A program made the translations under genes and the position numbers. Shown here in pieces: positions 32,546-43,759 of a stretch of DNA of 64,000 nt. The stretch is from NCBI GenBank assembly GCA_003339415.1, contig PDHQ01000040.1, positions 131,696 to 195,695 on the forward strand. Reading direction: 5' to 3'. How positions within the stretch are numbered: the first letter of the stretch is position 1; each line of letters begins with the position of its first letter. The notes beneath the pieces were generated by a model. That model worked only from the letters and a program-made list of their open reading frames with translations. It was not told the origin of the DNA and searched no databases. Source of the DNA: Ophiocordyceps camponoti-saundersi (nom. inval.). Its lineage: Eukaryota; Ascomycota; Sordariomycetes; Hypocreales; Ophiocordycipitaceae.

Positions 32546-33092
32546 ATGGCCGAAGACGAGATATGGGAGCTCTCCAGAGACGGATGCCACGTCTCTTTGA
32601 CGAAAGAGAACCTTAGCGTCGAAGCTGTTATGGATAGAGTCCGCAGCCCCGAAGCCGGCGCAATTGTCCTCTTCGTCGGTAAGCAACCAATTGTCTCCTC
32701 CGGCTTTCTTCTTACGACGTCAGCTAACTTATCGCGCTGCAGGTACGACGCGCGATAACTTCGCCGGTAAAGCGGTTAAGGAGCTTCAATACACGGCGTA
32801 CAACGGGCTCGCTTTGCGGACGATGCTGACCATCGCCGAGGACATACGGCAAAGGCACGGGCTCAAGGGTATCGCCATGGTTCATCGTCTCGGCACCGTC
32901 CCCATCGGTGAGGAGAGCATCCTGATTGCCGTCTCGGCACCGCACAGGCAGGCCGCGTGGAGGGCGGGAGAGGAGGCGCTTGAGGCTTGCAAGGCAAAAG
33001 TTGAGGTCTGGAAGCGCGAGGAGTTTCACGACGGTAACGGCGTGTGGCGGGCGAATCGGGACGGCATAGCAGGACAACGGATTGATCGCTAA
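32546..33092 (+). CDS. cnxH: Molybdopterin synthase catalytic (large) subunit, MoaE/MOCS2B
   Basis: Two exons (32546-32678, 32743-33092) give 160 residues. It inserts the two sulfurs into cyclic pyranopterin monophosphate to make molybdopterin, working with a small thiocarboxylated subunit (MoaD/CnxG) in the cytosol. MoaE motifs are present: GAIVLFVGTTRDNFAGK, LQYTAYNGLA, the H92-R93 motif in VHRLGTVPIGEESILIAVSA, H112-R113, and lysines K128 and K135 in CKAKVEVWKREEF corresponding to the active-site lysines. The product is needed for nitrate reductase and xanthine dehydrogenase. Length and motifs are complete. The symbol follows Aspergillus usage. Confidence 0.95.
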
Positions 33093-33239
33093 AAATATCA
33101 TTACAAGTATTCAGTGGTCGGGCGAATCAGCCCTGACGATGAAGCCGCAACGCTGATGCCATCCGAATATGCCTGATTGGTATCCCATAATTCTCATTCC
33201 TCGCTGTTCCGTGAATCTCGCGCAACCACTATCGGCACC

Positions 33240-33775
33240 TCAACTCTGATATTTGGGTGGAGGCTCTTGAATCCATTCCATGGGACAAGGTGGCGGATGG
33301 CAAAGACCCGGGCGGCGGCCATACATACCTGACATCAAGTCAGCAAGAAAACTTACTCTACGCAACGTCCTCGCAGCGTCACTTACTGATGTGTCCGCTA
33401 TATGCCTGAGCGTACGTCATGGTTTCCCCCAGACCGTCAACCTCGATGGGCTCCGTGAGCGCAGATGGGTAGACGACAATGCCATACTCCATGAACAGTC
33501 CATCCCAAAACATGTGCGGCAGGCTGCGAGGTAGAGCATGAGATGTCGTACTCGACCTCGGCCAGCTCGGGACCTTACCTGTACTGGCCTTGCCTTATGC
33601 AGGCATGGACAAACAGACACACCGTCTCGAGGACCAACTCGCCATCCTCGATGGCGCGGTCAAGTTGCTCGCCGTCCAGTGCACATATGCGTTTTAGCCT
33701 CTCCAGGGAGTAATGGCGAGCCTTGTTCCATCCTTTGGCAATGATGGCCAGATCCTGTTGGGGCAGATGTTCCAT
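33240..33775 (-). CDS. Small conserved-looking protein of unknown function
   Basis: Three exons (33775-33579, 33523-33387, 33328-33240) join in phase to 140 residues. It starts MEHLPQQDLAIIAKGW and continues with a helical, charged section (LERLKRICALDGEQLDRAIE). Exon 2 reads SLPHMFWDGLFMEYGIVVYP and ends MTYAQAYSGHI; exon 3 is short and Pro-rich (GRRPGLCHPPPCPMEWIQEP). Introns carry good consensus (GTAAGG...GCAG, GTAAGT...TCAG). The aromatic-rich exon 2 and in-phase splicing favour a real gene, but the family is not recognised. The frame is open upstream to an ATG at 33931 that would add a hydrophobic leader; I chose the nearer start. Faces the molybdopterin gene tail to tail, 147 bp apart. 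Confidence 0.65.
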
Positions 33776-34363
33776 GATGGCGATGTTCGAGAAGATGTTG
33801 AAATGTGGCTGACCAGGAAGTAGGTATTGAGGTAGGTAGGCAGGTGGTGAAAGAGGACAGCGGACGAGAAAGAGAAACAAAAGCGAAATAAAAGCAAGGC
33901 GATGAAGGAGAAGTTGGAACCGAGGCCTCACCTCCTTTCGACGTTAAGCACCTTGACGGTTGAAGGGCACATGAGGTCCGGGGGTAACCCTAGCAGTAGT
34001 CAGGCAGGCAGCTGTTTCTTTCCTAGATACATGCTGTTCCTTGCTCTCTGTTTGGGATTAGCCAGAGCCATTATCTATAAGGGTAGTAATCGCGGTAGCG
34101 AAACCCTTGCTTGCTAACCATCAAGGTGCATCGTGAACAGCCATAATCATGTGCGTCATCAACACCACCAACCACTAATGGGCAGTGTATGTGAGTAGGT
34201 GGGTGGAGATGGTTAGATGAGCCCAATGAGCAAATAGGGCTATCCAACGCCATCGAATTAGAGCCGCATGGCGAGCAGACTACATGTACATCCATAACCG
34301 CGCAGCAAAGACTAAACAAACACACTACAACAGGTATCATCCATCTCTCTCGCCTCTCAGATT
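33776..34363. other. Intergenic region
   Basis: Upstream of the small protein and downstream of the ferric reductase gene. GGTAGGTATTGAGGTAGGTAG-like repeats lie near 33825-33842. No gene seen. Confidence 0.55.
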
Positions 34364-36691
34364 TCACAGGGCAAAGTTCTCGGTATGTAGGAACAGCTCT
34401 TCCAGCTCGTCGTCGCCCCAGATGGTAGCCTGTAGCCTGGCAACGGTATTGGCTACGCCCTCACGCATCGACGGCGGACCGCAGACGAAGACGGCCGTCC
34501 GTCTGCCTAGGATGCCCCGGCCGTCGGTCCCGCCAGTCGCCCACTGACGGAGCATGTGGCCCAGCTGCGGACGGCCGTACTCGATGGTCCATCCGCCGTC
34601 CATCTGGTGGGGGATCGGGAAGGCGAACCGAACCAGGCTCTTCTGCAACTCCGTCGGCGTCTCCGGAAAGCCGAAATCGAAGCCGGCGGGCGGTCCAAAG
34701 GTCGAGACCGGCCGCCTCTTGATGGCTGCTTCGTCAACGTACCGGAGATGGGCCAACTCAGGGGCTCGTACGTCGCTCTCGGTCGGACCGTTGCCACCTC
34801 CCGGAGAAGAGCTTCCCTCCGGAGCCGGAGGAGGAGGAGGCTGATGCTGATGCTGCAGGTAGCGCTGTTGCGGCAGCGCCGTGATGCGATCCTCGTCCTC
34901 GGCACGAAGCTCGCGCTCGCGGTCGGCATCCCCCTGAGCTTCGGCCATGATCAGGGCCGAGTTCCGCTTAGAGGCGATGCCGGCGACGAAACCGTCCAGC
35001 TTGTCATGCAGCATGTGGTTCAGCGCCCGAGGGTTCTGATGATGGTAATCCGTCAAGTCATCCGCGTTCGGACGATGGCGCACGGCCGACGTCAGGAAGA
35101 ACTTGCAGATGACGCTCTCGGGAGGCGCCGACTCCTGACAGATGCGCAGCTCCTCGCGGAACCAGTCCATAGCCTCGAAGCGCTTGAGCGCCCAGACGAC
35201 CATAACCTTGCGGGTGATTGCTTTCCCGTCTCGCATCCGCTTCACGAGATTCAACAGCTGCGACATGAGCGAGGTGATGCCGCTCCCACCAGCAATGAGA
35301 ATGCACGTATCAAAGGCCGCCAGTTCGCGTCGCATGCCTCCGTAAGGACCGTCGAGAAATGCGCGATATGTGTGCAGCGGACCCTTGGCTATGGCCGTCT
35401 GTAGTAGTCTTTGAGTGAAGCCGCGGTAGGGCTTGAAGACGAGGACGCAGTCGCGGTAGTTCTCCCCATAGTCCGATGGAAAGTCGTCGCTGCAAAGAGA
35501 AGCTATCGTGAACGGGTGGTTGCCCAGTAGCGAGATGGCCGGCATTCGCAGGTAGACGTACTGGCCCGGCCGCCAGCGTATCTGTGTTGGGATCGTCAGC
35601 TTGATAGCATTATCCGCCAGCAGCGTGATGGCGGCTTCGTCTCCGACCAGAAAAGACAGTCGCCCTGGCCGACTCCAGTTAAGCTTGAAGAAGAAGCGGG
35701 CGAGGTAGCAAACAACCCAGATGACGATGGTGGCGTAGAGATAGTCCCACGTCAGCAGATAATTCTTAGTATGCCAGAATAGCAGGCCGACGTAGACGAT
35801 GCCGGCCGGCACGTGTAGCACGACAAAGGCCTCAAAGGCCGTCCTTCGAATCCAAGGAAGAGACGCAACGCATAACCAGGCCAGCGGCACGAAACAAGCG
35901 ACACCAGTGCCGTAGATGAAGCCGCTGCCGTCCGGAAACAGCTGATTAAAGACCGACATGCCGTCGTCTCGCCACACCGGCTGGACATAAAACGGCACCA
36001 TGTGAACCAAGACCAACAGCAGACAGAGATAGCCAAGCCAGCGATGAATGACGTTGAGCCGGTCAGGGCCGATGCCAACGATGAGCGTCAGCAAGTTGGC
36101 CTTCATGCTGGTTGCGATGATCCACGGCGTCATGGCCACTGCCAACATGCCGGCGCGGATGGCCACGGGCGGCGACCCGAAGCGAATGCTCTGCCAGTAT
36201 AGCGGCTGTTGTAGAAAGCAGTAGAGAGTCACCATTGCCACGGCCACGGCAGCGCAGGCCAGAACGGCCAAGGACGACGAAGTGAACCGATGCTTGCGCC
36301 ACACCAGGTCCGGAATCGGCCGGTAGAAGATCCAGCGGAACAGAGCGAGCGTATCGTTGACCCAACTCACGGACGAGAAGTGCGCTCTCGGCCGAAACTG
36401 CTTATGGCCAAGGCCGGGCCCATCAGGGAAGAAGCCATGATGTTGCGTGCCGGGAGACGCAGAATAGTGCTGTTCGACCTCATGCTTGTATATCGCTTGC
36501 CGTATCTTATCCTGCCACAGGTGCCAGATGCGAACGATGACGACGACGGCCACGACAGCCAGTGCCAAGTATGTCCATCCCAAGCCGTATCGTCCTGCCC
36601 GAGACCACGGGTCTACGGCGTCAGCCTGCACCAGCCCCGGAGGACTGGTCGGCGTCAACGGTATATCGATGCGTCGCGCGAGGCCGGCCAT
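34364..36691 (-). CDS. Ferric/cupric reductase transmembrane protein (FRE/NOX superfamily)
   Basis: Single exon, 775 residues. Transfers electrons from NADPH through FAD and two hemes across the plasma membrane to reduce Fe3+ or Cu2+ for uptake. An N-terminal membrane helix (YLALAVVAVVVIVRIWHLW) is followed by the ferric-reductase transmembrane domain (about 130-320), with paired heme-ligand histidines in HRWLGYLCLLLVLVH (about 214-228) and VVLHVPAGIVYVGLLFWH. Then come an FAD-binding FR-type domain with HPFTIAS (about 391) and an NAD-binding domain with LIAGGSGITSLMSQL (about 464-478) and a C-terminal VFVCGPPSMREGV. Residues about 600-680 form a Gln/Pro/Ser-rich insertion in the nucleotide-binding half. 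Intact; length normal for fungal metalloreductases. Confidence 0.93.
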   Translation of the reverse strand: MAGLARRIDIPLTPTSPPGLVQADAVDPWSRAGRYGLGWTYLALAVVAVVVIVRIWHLWQDKIRQAIYKHEVEQHYSASPGTQHHGFFPDGPGLGHKQFRPRAHFSSVSWVNDTLALFRWIFYRPIPDLVWRKHRFTSSSLAVLACAAVAVAMVTLYCFLQQPLYWQSIRFGSPPVAIRAGMLAVAMTPWIIATSMKANLLTLIVGIGPDRLNVIHRWLGYLCLLLVLVHMVPFYVQPVWRDDGMSVFNQLFPDGSGFIYGTGVACFVPLAWLCVASLPWIRRTAFEAFVVLHVPAGIVYVGLLFWHTKNYLLTWDYLYATIVIWVVCYLARFFFKLNWSRPGRLSFLVGDEAAITLLADNAIKLTIPTQIRWRPGQYVYLRMPAISLLGNHPFTIASLCSDDFPSDYGENYRDCVLVFKPYRGFTQRLLQTAIAKGPLHTYRAFLDGPYGGMRRELAAFDTCILIAGGSGITSLMSQLLNLVKRMRDGKAITRKVMVVWALKRFEAMDWFREELRICQESAPPESVICKFFLTSAVRHRPNADDLTDYHHQNPRALNHMLHDKLDGFVAGIASKRNSALIMAEAQGDADRERELRAEDEDRITALPQQRYLQHQHQPPPPPAPEGSSSPGGGNGPTESDVRAPELAHLRYVDEAAIKRRPVSTFGPPAGFDFGFPETPTELQKSLVRFAFPIPHQMDGGWTIEYGRPQLGHMLRQWATGGTDGRGILGRRTAVFVCGPPSMREGVANTVARLQATIWGDDELEELFLHTENFAL

Positions 36692-37813
36692 TCCTTGGTC
36701 GACAACATGGGCCGCTTCTCAACTGCGCACCACCATGGCCCGGACAGATGGTCGAGGGGGGGGGGGGCGTCAAAAAGGGAACAGAAACAAGACGGTAGCA
36801 CGGACCGGAACAGGGGGGGGGGGTTAGAAAAGGCGGTTGGGCCACCTGCGGAGGAGAAGCAGCAGGCGCTGATATATCCGAGCAAACGTCCATCCATCCA
36901 CGCTGGAGTTGGGCGGCTGACGCTGGCTCGAGATTGGCTGCCACATCTCATTTTCCCACCCTTGTCAAGCAAAGACTTGCCAGCGAACTTTTCCCTCCTC
37001 TCCTCCCTCTCTGTTCCTTTTTCCTTTCTCTTTATTATTGCTGCTCTTATTCACCCTGGACGTCGGATTGGGCGGCCGCATACCCGGCGCATAGGCGAAG
37101 ATACAGGACCGGCGCCAAAAGATGGTTCCTGATTCGCTCCGAGCCGGTGGCACCTTTCTTGTCACCTCCAGTCTGCTTTCGGGTCTTCGCATGAACCGAC
37201 CCCAATGCGAGCCTGCTGTGTAGTGCCGGCTGTGAGTTGTCGGCACGGCTGAAGCCCATCTCCTACATGATGTATAAGTGTAGGGCTTTATGAGTAGGGA
37301 GGCCCGCGTCCGTATGCTACGTTGTAAGCACGTCATGCCGGTAACCAAGATGTATGCAATATATGTAATCGCACTCATTTGCAGAGCTCCCCTCTGCCAG
37401 GCTGTCAGCGGCGTTGCTGTCAGCGGAAATGAAGCCTGTTGTTTTCCGTCTTCCGTCTTCTTACTCGTATTCGTAAACATTCGCAAGATAAGATCGCGAT
37501 TGTTATCAGTTAATCAGCATCTGCGATTTTGACGCCCCATGTGGCCGTAGGCCACGTGCGTGTGCACGTGACACGCCCATCCACACATGTATTAGCTTAG
37601 CTCGGCCATGCAGGGCTCTGGCCACAGAATACAAGATCATCACATCCCACACTCATCGTGCCACCGTACACCCCACGAGGCTGCGCAGCCAACGACTCAT
37701 CCTTCACCTTTCGTGCTTTCCGTCAAACCTCTGTTAATACCTTTTGATATCTTCTCTCTCCGTCTGGCGCTCTCTTATACCAGGCCTCTTTCGTGGGGAC
37801 GCAAGTCGGCGCC
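36692..37813. other. Divergent promoter region between ferric reductase and exosome genes
   Basis: About 1.1 kb with no supported gene. G runs at 36758-36768 and 36812-36822. A GGCCGTAGGCCACGTGCGTGTGCACGTGACACG segment (37540-37575) has CACGTG-type E-boxes and short inverted repeats, a plausible regulatory site for Rrp43. Confidence 0.5.
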
Positions 37814-38830
37814 ATGGGACTCTCCCGTGCCACCTTCGCCAAGCTCTCGCCTTACCCCTACCTCCTCGCTAACCTTGAGCCATCTGACAATGCCGTCGCG
37901 CCCGCCCGAAGCAACGGCCGCGCCCCGGACGAGCCTCGACCGCCGACGGTGAATCTCTCGAGCCTTACATATACGCAGGGTAGCGCCGTTGTGCGCATGG
38001 GGAACACCACTGCCATCTGCGGCGTGCGCGGCGAGACCATCTTGACGCGGGACATCCCCAACTACAATGCCGCCAATGTCGAAACCGAACTGAGCGATTA
38101 TAACCTGATCGTGCCTAATGTCGACTTGATGACCGGCTGCGCTCCCCAGTTTTTGCCCGGGGGTCCCCCGTGTGTACTCCAGCAGACGCTCAGCTCGCAG
38201 ATATACACCCTCCTTCACAGCTCGAGCCTCATAGAGCCTGACCAGCTACGGATACGGTATAAGCAACCTGAAGTCGACGAGGACCAGTCCATGGTTGACG
38301 ACACCGAGGTAGCGGTCGAGACCACCGATCAGCGAGTGGCTGCTTATTGGGTGCTCTTCATCGACATCGTCTTCATCTCTTTCGACGGCAACCCCTTCGA
38401 CACTGCCTGGGCTGCCGTTCTGGCCGCACTGGGCGACACCAAGCTGCCGCGCGCAACATACGATGCCGACAAGGAGCTCGTCTTCTGCACAAGAGAGAAC
38501 CCTAGACCCCTGATCATAACCGGCATGCCCGTTGCCTGTACCGTTTCCGTCTTCACCGGCCGGGAAACAGACCGGCCTACAAGCGGCAAACATTGGCTAC
38601 TGTTGGATCCAGACATGATGGAGGAGTCTCTATGCGACGAGAGCGCCACTATCGTCGTCGACTGCACCGACGGTGAGATGCGGATATTGTCGCTGTCCAA
38701 GCATGGAGGCATAGTCTTGTCGCCCAAGGCGCTGCAGTCGGAGGTGTTTTTGGGTTGGGCGAAGAGGCGGTGGAAGGAAGTGATTGCTGCCATCAAAGCC
38801 CAGCCGGCGTCAGAAAATTACGCTCTCTAG
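37814..38830 (+). CDS. RRP43: Exosome complex subunit RRP43 (RNase PH-like)
   Basis: Single exon, 338 residues from the ATG at 37814; an in-frame ATG 21 bp upstream is possible. A non-catalytic RNase PH-fold ring subunit of the nuclear and cytoplasmic 3'-5' exosome (rRNA maturation, mRNA decay). Typical features: FAKLSPYPYLLANLE at the N-terminus (exosome subunits start FxxLxPxxYxxxFL), GSAVVRMGNTTAICGVRGE, a PNVDLMTGCAPQFLPGG segment, WVLFIDIVFISFDGNPFDTAWAAVLAAL, and a C-terminal LLLDPDMMEESLCDESATIVVD. An acidic insertion (VDEDQSMVDDTEV) lies mid-protein. RRP42 or RRP45 are alternatives, but the N-terminal pattern and PLIITGMPVACTVSVF fit RRP43 best. Confidence 0.88.
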   Translation: MGLSRATFAKLSPYPYLLANLEPSDNAVAPARSNGRAPDEPRPPTVNLSSLTYTQGSAVVRMGNTTAICGVRGETILTRDIPNYNAANVETELSDYNLIVPNVDLMTGCAPQFLPGGPPCVLQQTLSSQIYTLLHSSSLIEPDQLRIRYKQPEVDEDQSMVDDTEVAVETTDQRVAAYWVLFIDIVFISFDGNPFDTAWAAVLAALGDTKLPRATYDADKELVFCTRENPRPLIITGMPVACTVSVFTGRETDRPTSGKHWLLLDPDMMEESLCDESATIVVDCTDGEMRILSLSKHGGIVLSPKALQSEVFLGWAKRRWKEVIAAIKAQPASENYAL

Positions 38831-39196
38831 GTAGGTAGTTGCGAGTATTGCAAGAGTTGGCAACTCAGTAAGTGCAGTGTGTCAACCATTCGAACCACCG
38901 TCTCAGGCTTTATTCGACGGCAGTAGATACCGGCAGACAGATTGATCTACCGCTTGACAACGAATTGTATACGCAGCGCATCGCCTACGTGCAAAAAGGC
39001 GCGGCGCGTTGCGGGTGGGCGGTTGTTGAAGTCGTGAAAGGGCTATGAGATTTTTTGCACCATTAAACCCATCGTCACGTGTTGAGTCATGCATTTACCC
39101 CGGAGACACCTTTTCCCCCATTCCGACGCACACTTCTTCGTTCCGCCCCTTCTTTGCCCTGACGCGCCTCGCTTAACATCCCATCATCGCACTCCC
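38831..39196. other. Intergenic region
   Basis: 3' flank of the exosome gene, starting with a CTAGGTAGGTAG motif directly after the stop, then the promoter of the Rab escort gene. No gene seen. Confidence 0.55.
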
Positions 39197-40937
39197 ATGG
39201 ATTCCCTCGCGGAAACGCGCTGGGACGTCATTATTAACGGCACTGGCCTTCAGCAATCGCTTCTGGCATTGTAAGCCTCGGGAACTCTCAATATGACGAG
39301 ACCGCCCCCGACTGACCAGCAGAGCGCTGTCGCGGTCCGGTAAGGCAATCCTCCATGTCGACGCCAACGGCTACTACGGCGCAGCCGATGCCGCCCTGAG
39401 TCTGGACGAGGCCGAAGAGTGGGCGGAAAAACACCAATCGCAAGATGCCGATGCCGCCTTTTCCGCGGCGCGCGTCGTCAGCGCTCGCGACGAGGGCGTC
39501 CTGTCGCCGGCGCGGGCCTATTCCCTTGCCCTCGCCCCGCAGCTGATTCATGCTCGGTCGCCGCTCATCGCGCAGCTGGTGTCGTCGAGGGCTTATCGCC
39601 AGCTTGAATTTCTCGCTGTTGGACCATTGTACCTCTTCCGATCGTCTAGCGACGGCTCACCGGTGCCGACGCTTAGGCGAGTGCCGTCGACTCGTGAGGA
39701 CCTCTTTGCCGACGCGTTGATTCCACCTCGGTCTAAGCGGCGGTTGATCAAATTTCTCAAATTCGTCGTCGAGTATGACGCCGCGCCGCAGACGGACTTG
39801 TGGAAGCCGAAGGCCGATGAGCCACTGGCTAGCTTTTTGGAATCAGAATTTGGACTTGATGGCGAGCTCATATCCTATGTCGTCATTCTGACTCTCAGTC
39901 TCGACGCCAACATCTCGGTTGAAGCTGGTCTTGCCGCGATACACCGTCATCTGACTTCGATGGGCACCTTTGGTCCTGGCTTCGCCGCTGTCTACCCCAA
40001 ATGGGGTGGCATGTCTGAGCTCGCCCAAGTGGGATGCCGAGCCGGTGCTGTGGGCGGCGCTGTCTACGTGCTCGGCACCGGCGTTTCGAAATCGCAGCCG
40101 CACACTGGCAGTGAAGATGCCGGTGTCGAGGTGACCCTTTCCAGTGGCGTGACCGTTAAAACGGGTGCTCTCATCGAGAGTAGCAACAGGCGCTCCGGGA
40201 CGAGTGTTGGCGTGAGTCGGCTGGTAGTCGTTGTCGACTCTAGTTTCCCATCTCTATTCGAGCCGGCCGTCGAGGATACCCCTACTCCCTGTGTGACGGT
40301 GGTTGGGTTCCCTTCAGGGTCTATCGTCGCCTCGGATAACACGACCTCCGTCACACCGACATTCGCCATGGTGCACTCGAGTGATACAGGCGAATGTCCT
40401 GTTGGGCAGTGTGAGTCAATGTCGCTGATCTCCTTTTTTTTCTCTTGTGACCTGATGATCTATAACAATCTTATCTACATTGCCTGAAAAATCGTGATGT
40501 CAACAATTCCTTCAGTCTGACCGCATAACTCTCCCTAACACTCTTATCAAAACTACTCTGGGCCAGTGACATAAACTCACACGTTTGCAGGCGTCATCTA
40601 TCTCAGCACAATGTCAAATCCCAGCTCGCAGGCCGTGTTGGAGACGGCCCTCGATTCTCTCCTGACAAGCTTATCAGCGGACGAGAATCTCAAGCCACGG
40701 CGACTATTCCAGCTCGCGTACGAACAAGCAGCCGGTCCGGGCTCATTCTCCGTCCAAGGCAGAGTAGGCACCTTTGCGCTTCCGCCGCTCGATCTTCTCA
40801 CCTTTCCTGACGATGTCCTGCATTCCGTACGAGAGGCTTGGCTGCACGTCGTCGGTGCCGAGGCAGGCGACGAAGAGTACATGGTCTTTGAAGATAGAGA
40901 AGACGTTGCGGACGAGGAAGATGTGTCCGCAGACTAG
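39197..40937 (+). CDS. Rab escort protein (Rab geranylgeranyltransferase component A, Mrs6-like)
   Basis: Three exons (39197-39270, 39323-40410, 40591-40937) give 502 residues. It presents newly made Rab/Ypt GTPases to the Bet2/Bet4 prenyltransferase and delivers them to membranes. The GDI/REP fold is recognisable: WDVIINGTGLQQSLLALALSRSGK (FAD-fold-like first motif without a flavin role), LHVDANGYYG, YRQLEFLAVGPLYLFR, LLAFLKFVVEY-like KRRLIKFLKFVVEYD, and YPKWGGMSELAQVGCRAGAVGGAVYVLG. The degenerate LNGTGL motif and the extended acidic C-terminus indicate REP rather than Rab GDI. Intron 1 interrupts the first nucleotide-fold motif. Identification by motif order; normal length for fungi. Confidence 0.88.
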
Positions 40938-41609
40938 GCCAGTTCTCTGCAATGTATGATTTTCTTTGTTATCACGATTGGACGCTACGAGTCATGAATG
41001 GGGAAGATTGTCTTGAATTACTATACATACACAGCCATCTGTCATGCGGACGTGAGTCCTCAGTCTTACCGCCGTGCTCCTCATCCCTCACGTTAGTAAT
41101 AGCGAAACCCAAGCGAGTCCCATACCATCTCTCCGCTCAAGACCCAAAGTCCCCAATCAAGAGCCGAAGTAAAAGGCAGGAAAAGAAAACGAGAAAAGCT
41201 TTCCATCCTGCTCGTCTCATTTCCTTCCTGTGACTTGAAATCCCTCGTGACGAATGTGGAAATTCGCGCTGACGATATCCTCTCGAAAGGGGGTTAGAAA
41301 AAAGAAAAGCCTGACTTGCTTTTCCTACCTCGAAGACTGACGCTCAATCTCGTCTCCATAGCATGGGGTCAGGAGAGAAAAATATAAGGGATGAGGTGAA
41401 AGAGACAAAAAAAAAAATCAAGAATCAAAAGCTGTGAAAAATGTGATCCAGTTGCCCTCCAGCAAAGATGCAAATCGTCCCATGACAGAAGAGATAGGAA
41501 AGAGAAGAAATTCAGATGGAAGGATGAAAACGAAAGTCGGGAAGAAGATGGTGGGAAAGAAAAGAAAATGTAGATGAAAGGGGAAAAAAAGGGGGGGGAG
41601 GCGACAGCT
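40938..41609. other. Intergenic region between convergent genes
   Basis: About 670 bp between the convergent Rab escort and Rec8 genes; A-rich stretches (41397-41420, 41580-41600). No gene supported. Confidence 0.6.
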
Positions 41610-43759
41610 TCATTCATCGTGACCCTCCACCGCAAGAGGCGGGAAGCCAACACGGATAGCACCAAACGGCTCATTCCGATCCGCTCCGTCCTGCTTGACG
41701 GCGACAACGCCCTTGGTGGCGAGCGAGAGGACATGGAGGAAAGCCTGGGCAGCGACGGCCCTACTCTGCGTCCCCGGAGCGGCAAGGTCGTCAAAGTCGA
41801 GCCACCGACGACCGTCGTCAGCCTCGGCCACGGCCCGGCCAGAGCCGTATTCGAGAAAGGCCTGGCTGGCCTGATCGAGCCCCGAAGCGTTCGCCCACGA
41901 GGCCTGTACGGGCTCCTCCATGGACGAAGGTTCCTCCCCGCCATACGGCGTGTCGGCGGCGACGTCGCTGCGGCGCTCGATGGAGGCCATGGCGCTGCCG
42001 CGGCCGTGGAGCGGGCTCGGCGTGACGATGGTCTTCCGCGCGCTGTGGGCCACCGATCCGGGACGGCTCCAGGGCATCACGGAAGAGGAGCGGCCTTCCT
42101 CGAGGGGCTGGGCCGCGTCCATGCCCATCTCGGGCGTTGGCGGGTCGTCGAGCAGCGGCGGTCTGCTGTTGTCGCCGTCGCGTCCCATCTCTGCGTCCCC
42201 ATCGACTTTCTGTCGAACGTTGCGCTCCTCGTCTTTCTCCTGGGAGAAGGCTTCGTCCGACGTTCGCCGCCTGCCTCTCTTATCTTCCAAGTCGAGGCTC
42301 GGACAGAGATGGGCCTCGAGTGCTTGGCCCGCAAACTCGCTGGCGAGGGGATGAGCCTGTCCGATGCTGCCCTGCGGGACGCCGATGCCGGCGATTCCAT
42401 TGCCATATAGCAGCGCATAGGCGTTCTTTCTGGCCTGTCCGGGCGTCGTTGTTGTCGTCTTGAGGCGCTTGCGGCTGGCGTCCATGTTCTCGACATAATC
42501 TCGCGTCCAGGCGCGAAACTCGCCGCGCGAGACATGGCCGGCCGTGTCAAGCATCGTGACGACTTTGCGCGGGCGTCCACGCTTATTCGCGGCTGATGCC
42601 TGCTCTGTAACTGTCGACGAGGTCTTCACCCATGGATCCGAGTCCTTTTCGATCGACGGACGAATAGCCGAAGCGTCAACGTCCGCGAGCGCCGCCTCGT
42701 CCGACATCAACACCTGCCCAACTCCACCATCTGGCAGCTGCTGGCTCTCAGGCTCTTCAAATCCAAGCCTGTCATCGTCGCGAGACGGGGGTGCTCGGTG
42801 GTGAGGGGCAGCCGCGGGAGGAAGCTCGTCCTCGGCGAAGCCGATCAGGTTGCCCTGAGCATCAAAGTCGAGGTCAATGCCCATGTGATCCAGCGCTTCG
42901 TGTTCAAAGGCCGGAAACTCGGCCCCATCCTCGGCGTCCCTACCGTGCTTTACCAGTGGCGAGCTGCGACCCCTCATCTCCGAAGGCAGACGGTAGCTGT
43001 CGGGACGCGAGGAAGAAGACGGCAACCCGAGAGACGGAAAGGCGGCGTCTCCGTGCCCTGACGAGACGCTGATCTGGCTCCTGCCGCCAGCGGGCGTCAT
43101 GAAAGAGAAGTTCCTGGACGATCCCTGGCTTGGGACGCCGACGAGACTCTGGCTTCCGAGAAGCGAGTCCAAGCTGGGAAGGGCGCTGAATAGATCGAAG
43201 CTGGGATCATCCTGCAGAACGATGAGATGACGCCTGGGAGGTGTGGTCAGCTTCTTACTTCCTACCCGTCTATCTCTCCCCTCTTCACTTACTTTGTCTT
43301 TCCAGCTTGAGGGTCAGTCTCGTTGGTTTGCAAAACGCGGAAGAAAGTCATCATGTCCGACTGCGTCTTCTCCGCGTCCGACAGCACGTATCGACACTGC
43401 TCAGAAAAGACGCGAGAGACACCATAGAGCAGGCTTCCCTGAAGACGTAGCGCCAGAGGAGCGCCAGGGTTGATGATGGTCTCGCACGCTTTGGGGACGT
43501 CAACCTCCTGAACCGCCTTTTTGGAAAGCCGCTTCAGGCCCCCGCCCCCTTTACTGAGTCCCGTACCTCGTGCCATCGTCGCTGCGAGCCTGGATAAGAA
43601 AGATGTAAGTAACATGCTTTGTGGGCGAGGCAGGGGAAAAGAAGCTCGCACCAGATGGTAGCGACGCCATGCTGCGTGCTGCTGAGGACTATCATCATTG
43701 TCAGCGGTTGGGATTGTGATGAGAAGACTTCGAAACGTACTCTCGTGGCTGTAGAACAT
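41610..43759 (-). CDS. rec8: Meiotic cohesin kleisin Rec8
   Basis: Four exons (43759-43741, 43688-43652, 43589-43293, 43233-41610) give 658 residues. The first two exons are tiny (19 and 37 nt) yet join exactly to the hallmark MFYSHEILSSTQHGVATIWLAATM of Rad21/Rec8 N-terminal domains. This is followed by VDVPKACETIINPGAPLALRLQGSLLYGVSRVFSEQCRYVLSD, which matches fungal Rec8 rather than Rad21/Scc1. The middle is disordered (possible separase-cleavage and phosphorylation region). The C-terminus (about 590-658: WLDFDDLAAPGTQSRAVAAQAFLHVLSLATKGVVAVKQD) is the winged-helix that binds the Smc1 head. Function: closes the cohesin ring in meiosis, supporting sister cohesion and monopolar attachment. 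Its intact state suggests a retained sexual cycle (inference). Confidence 0.93.
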
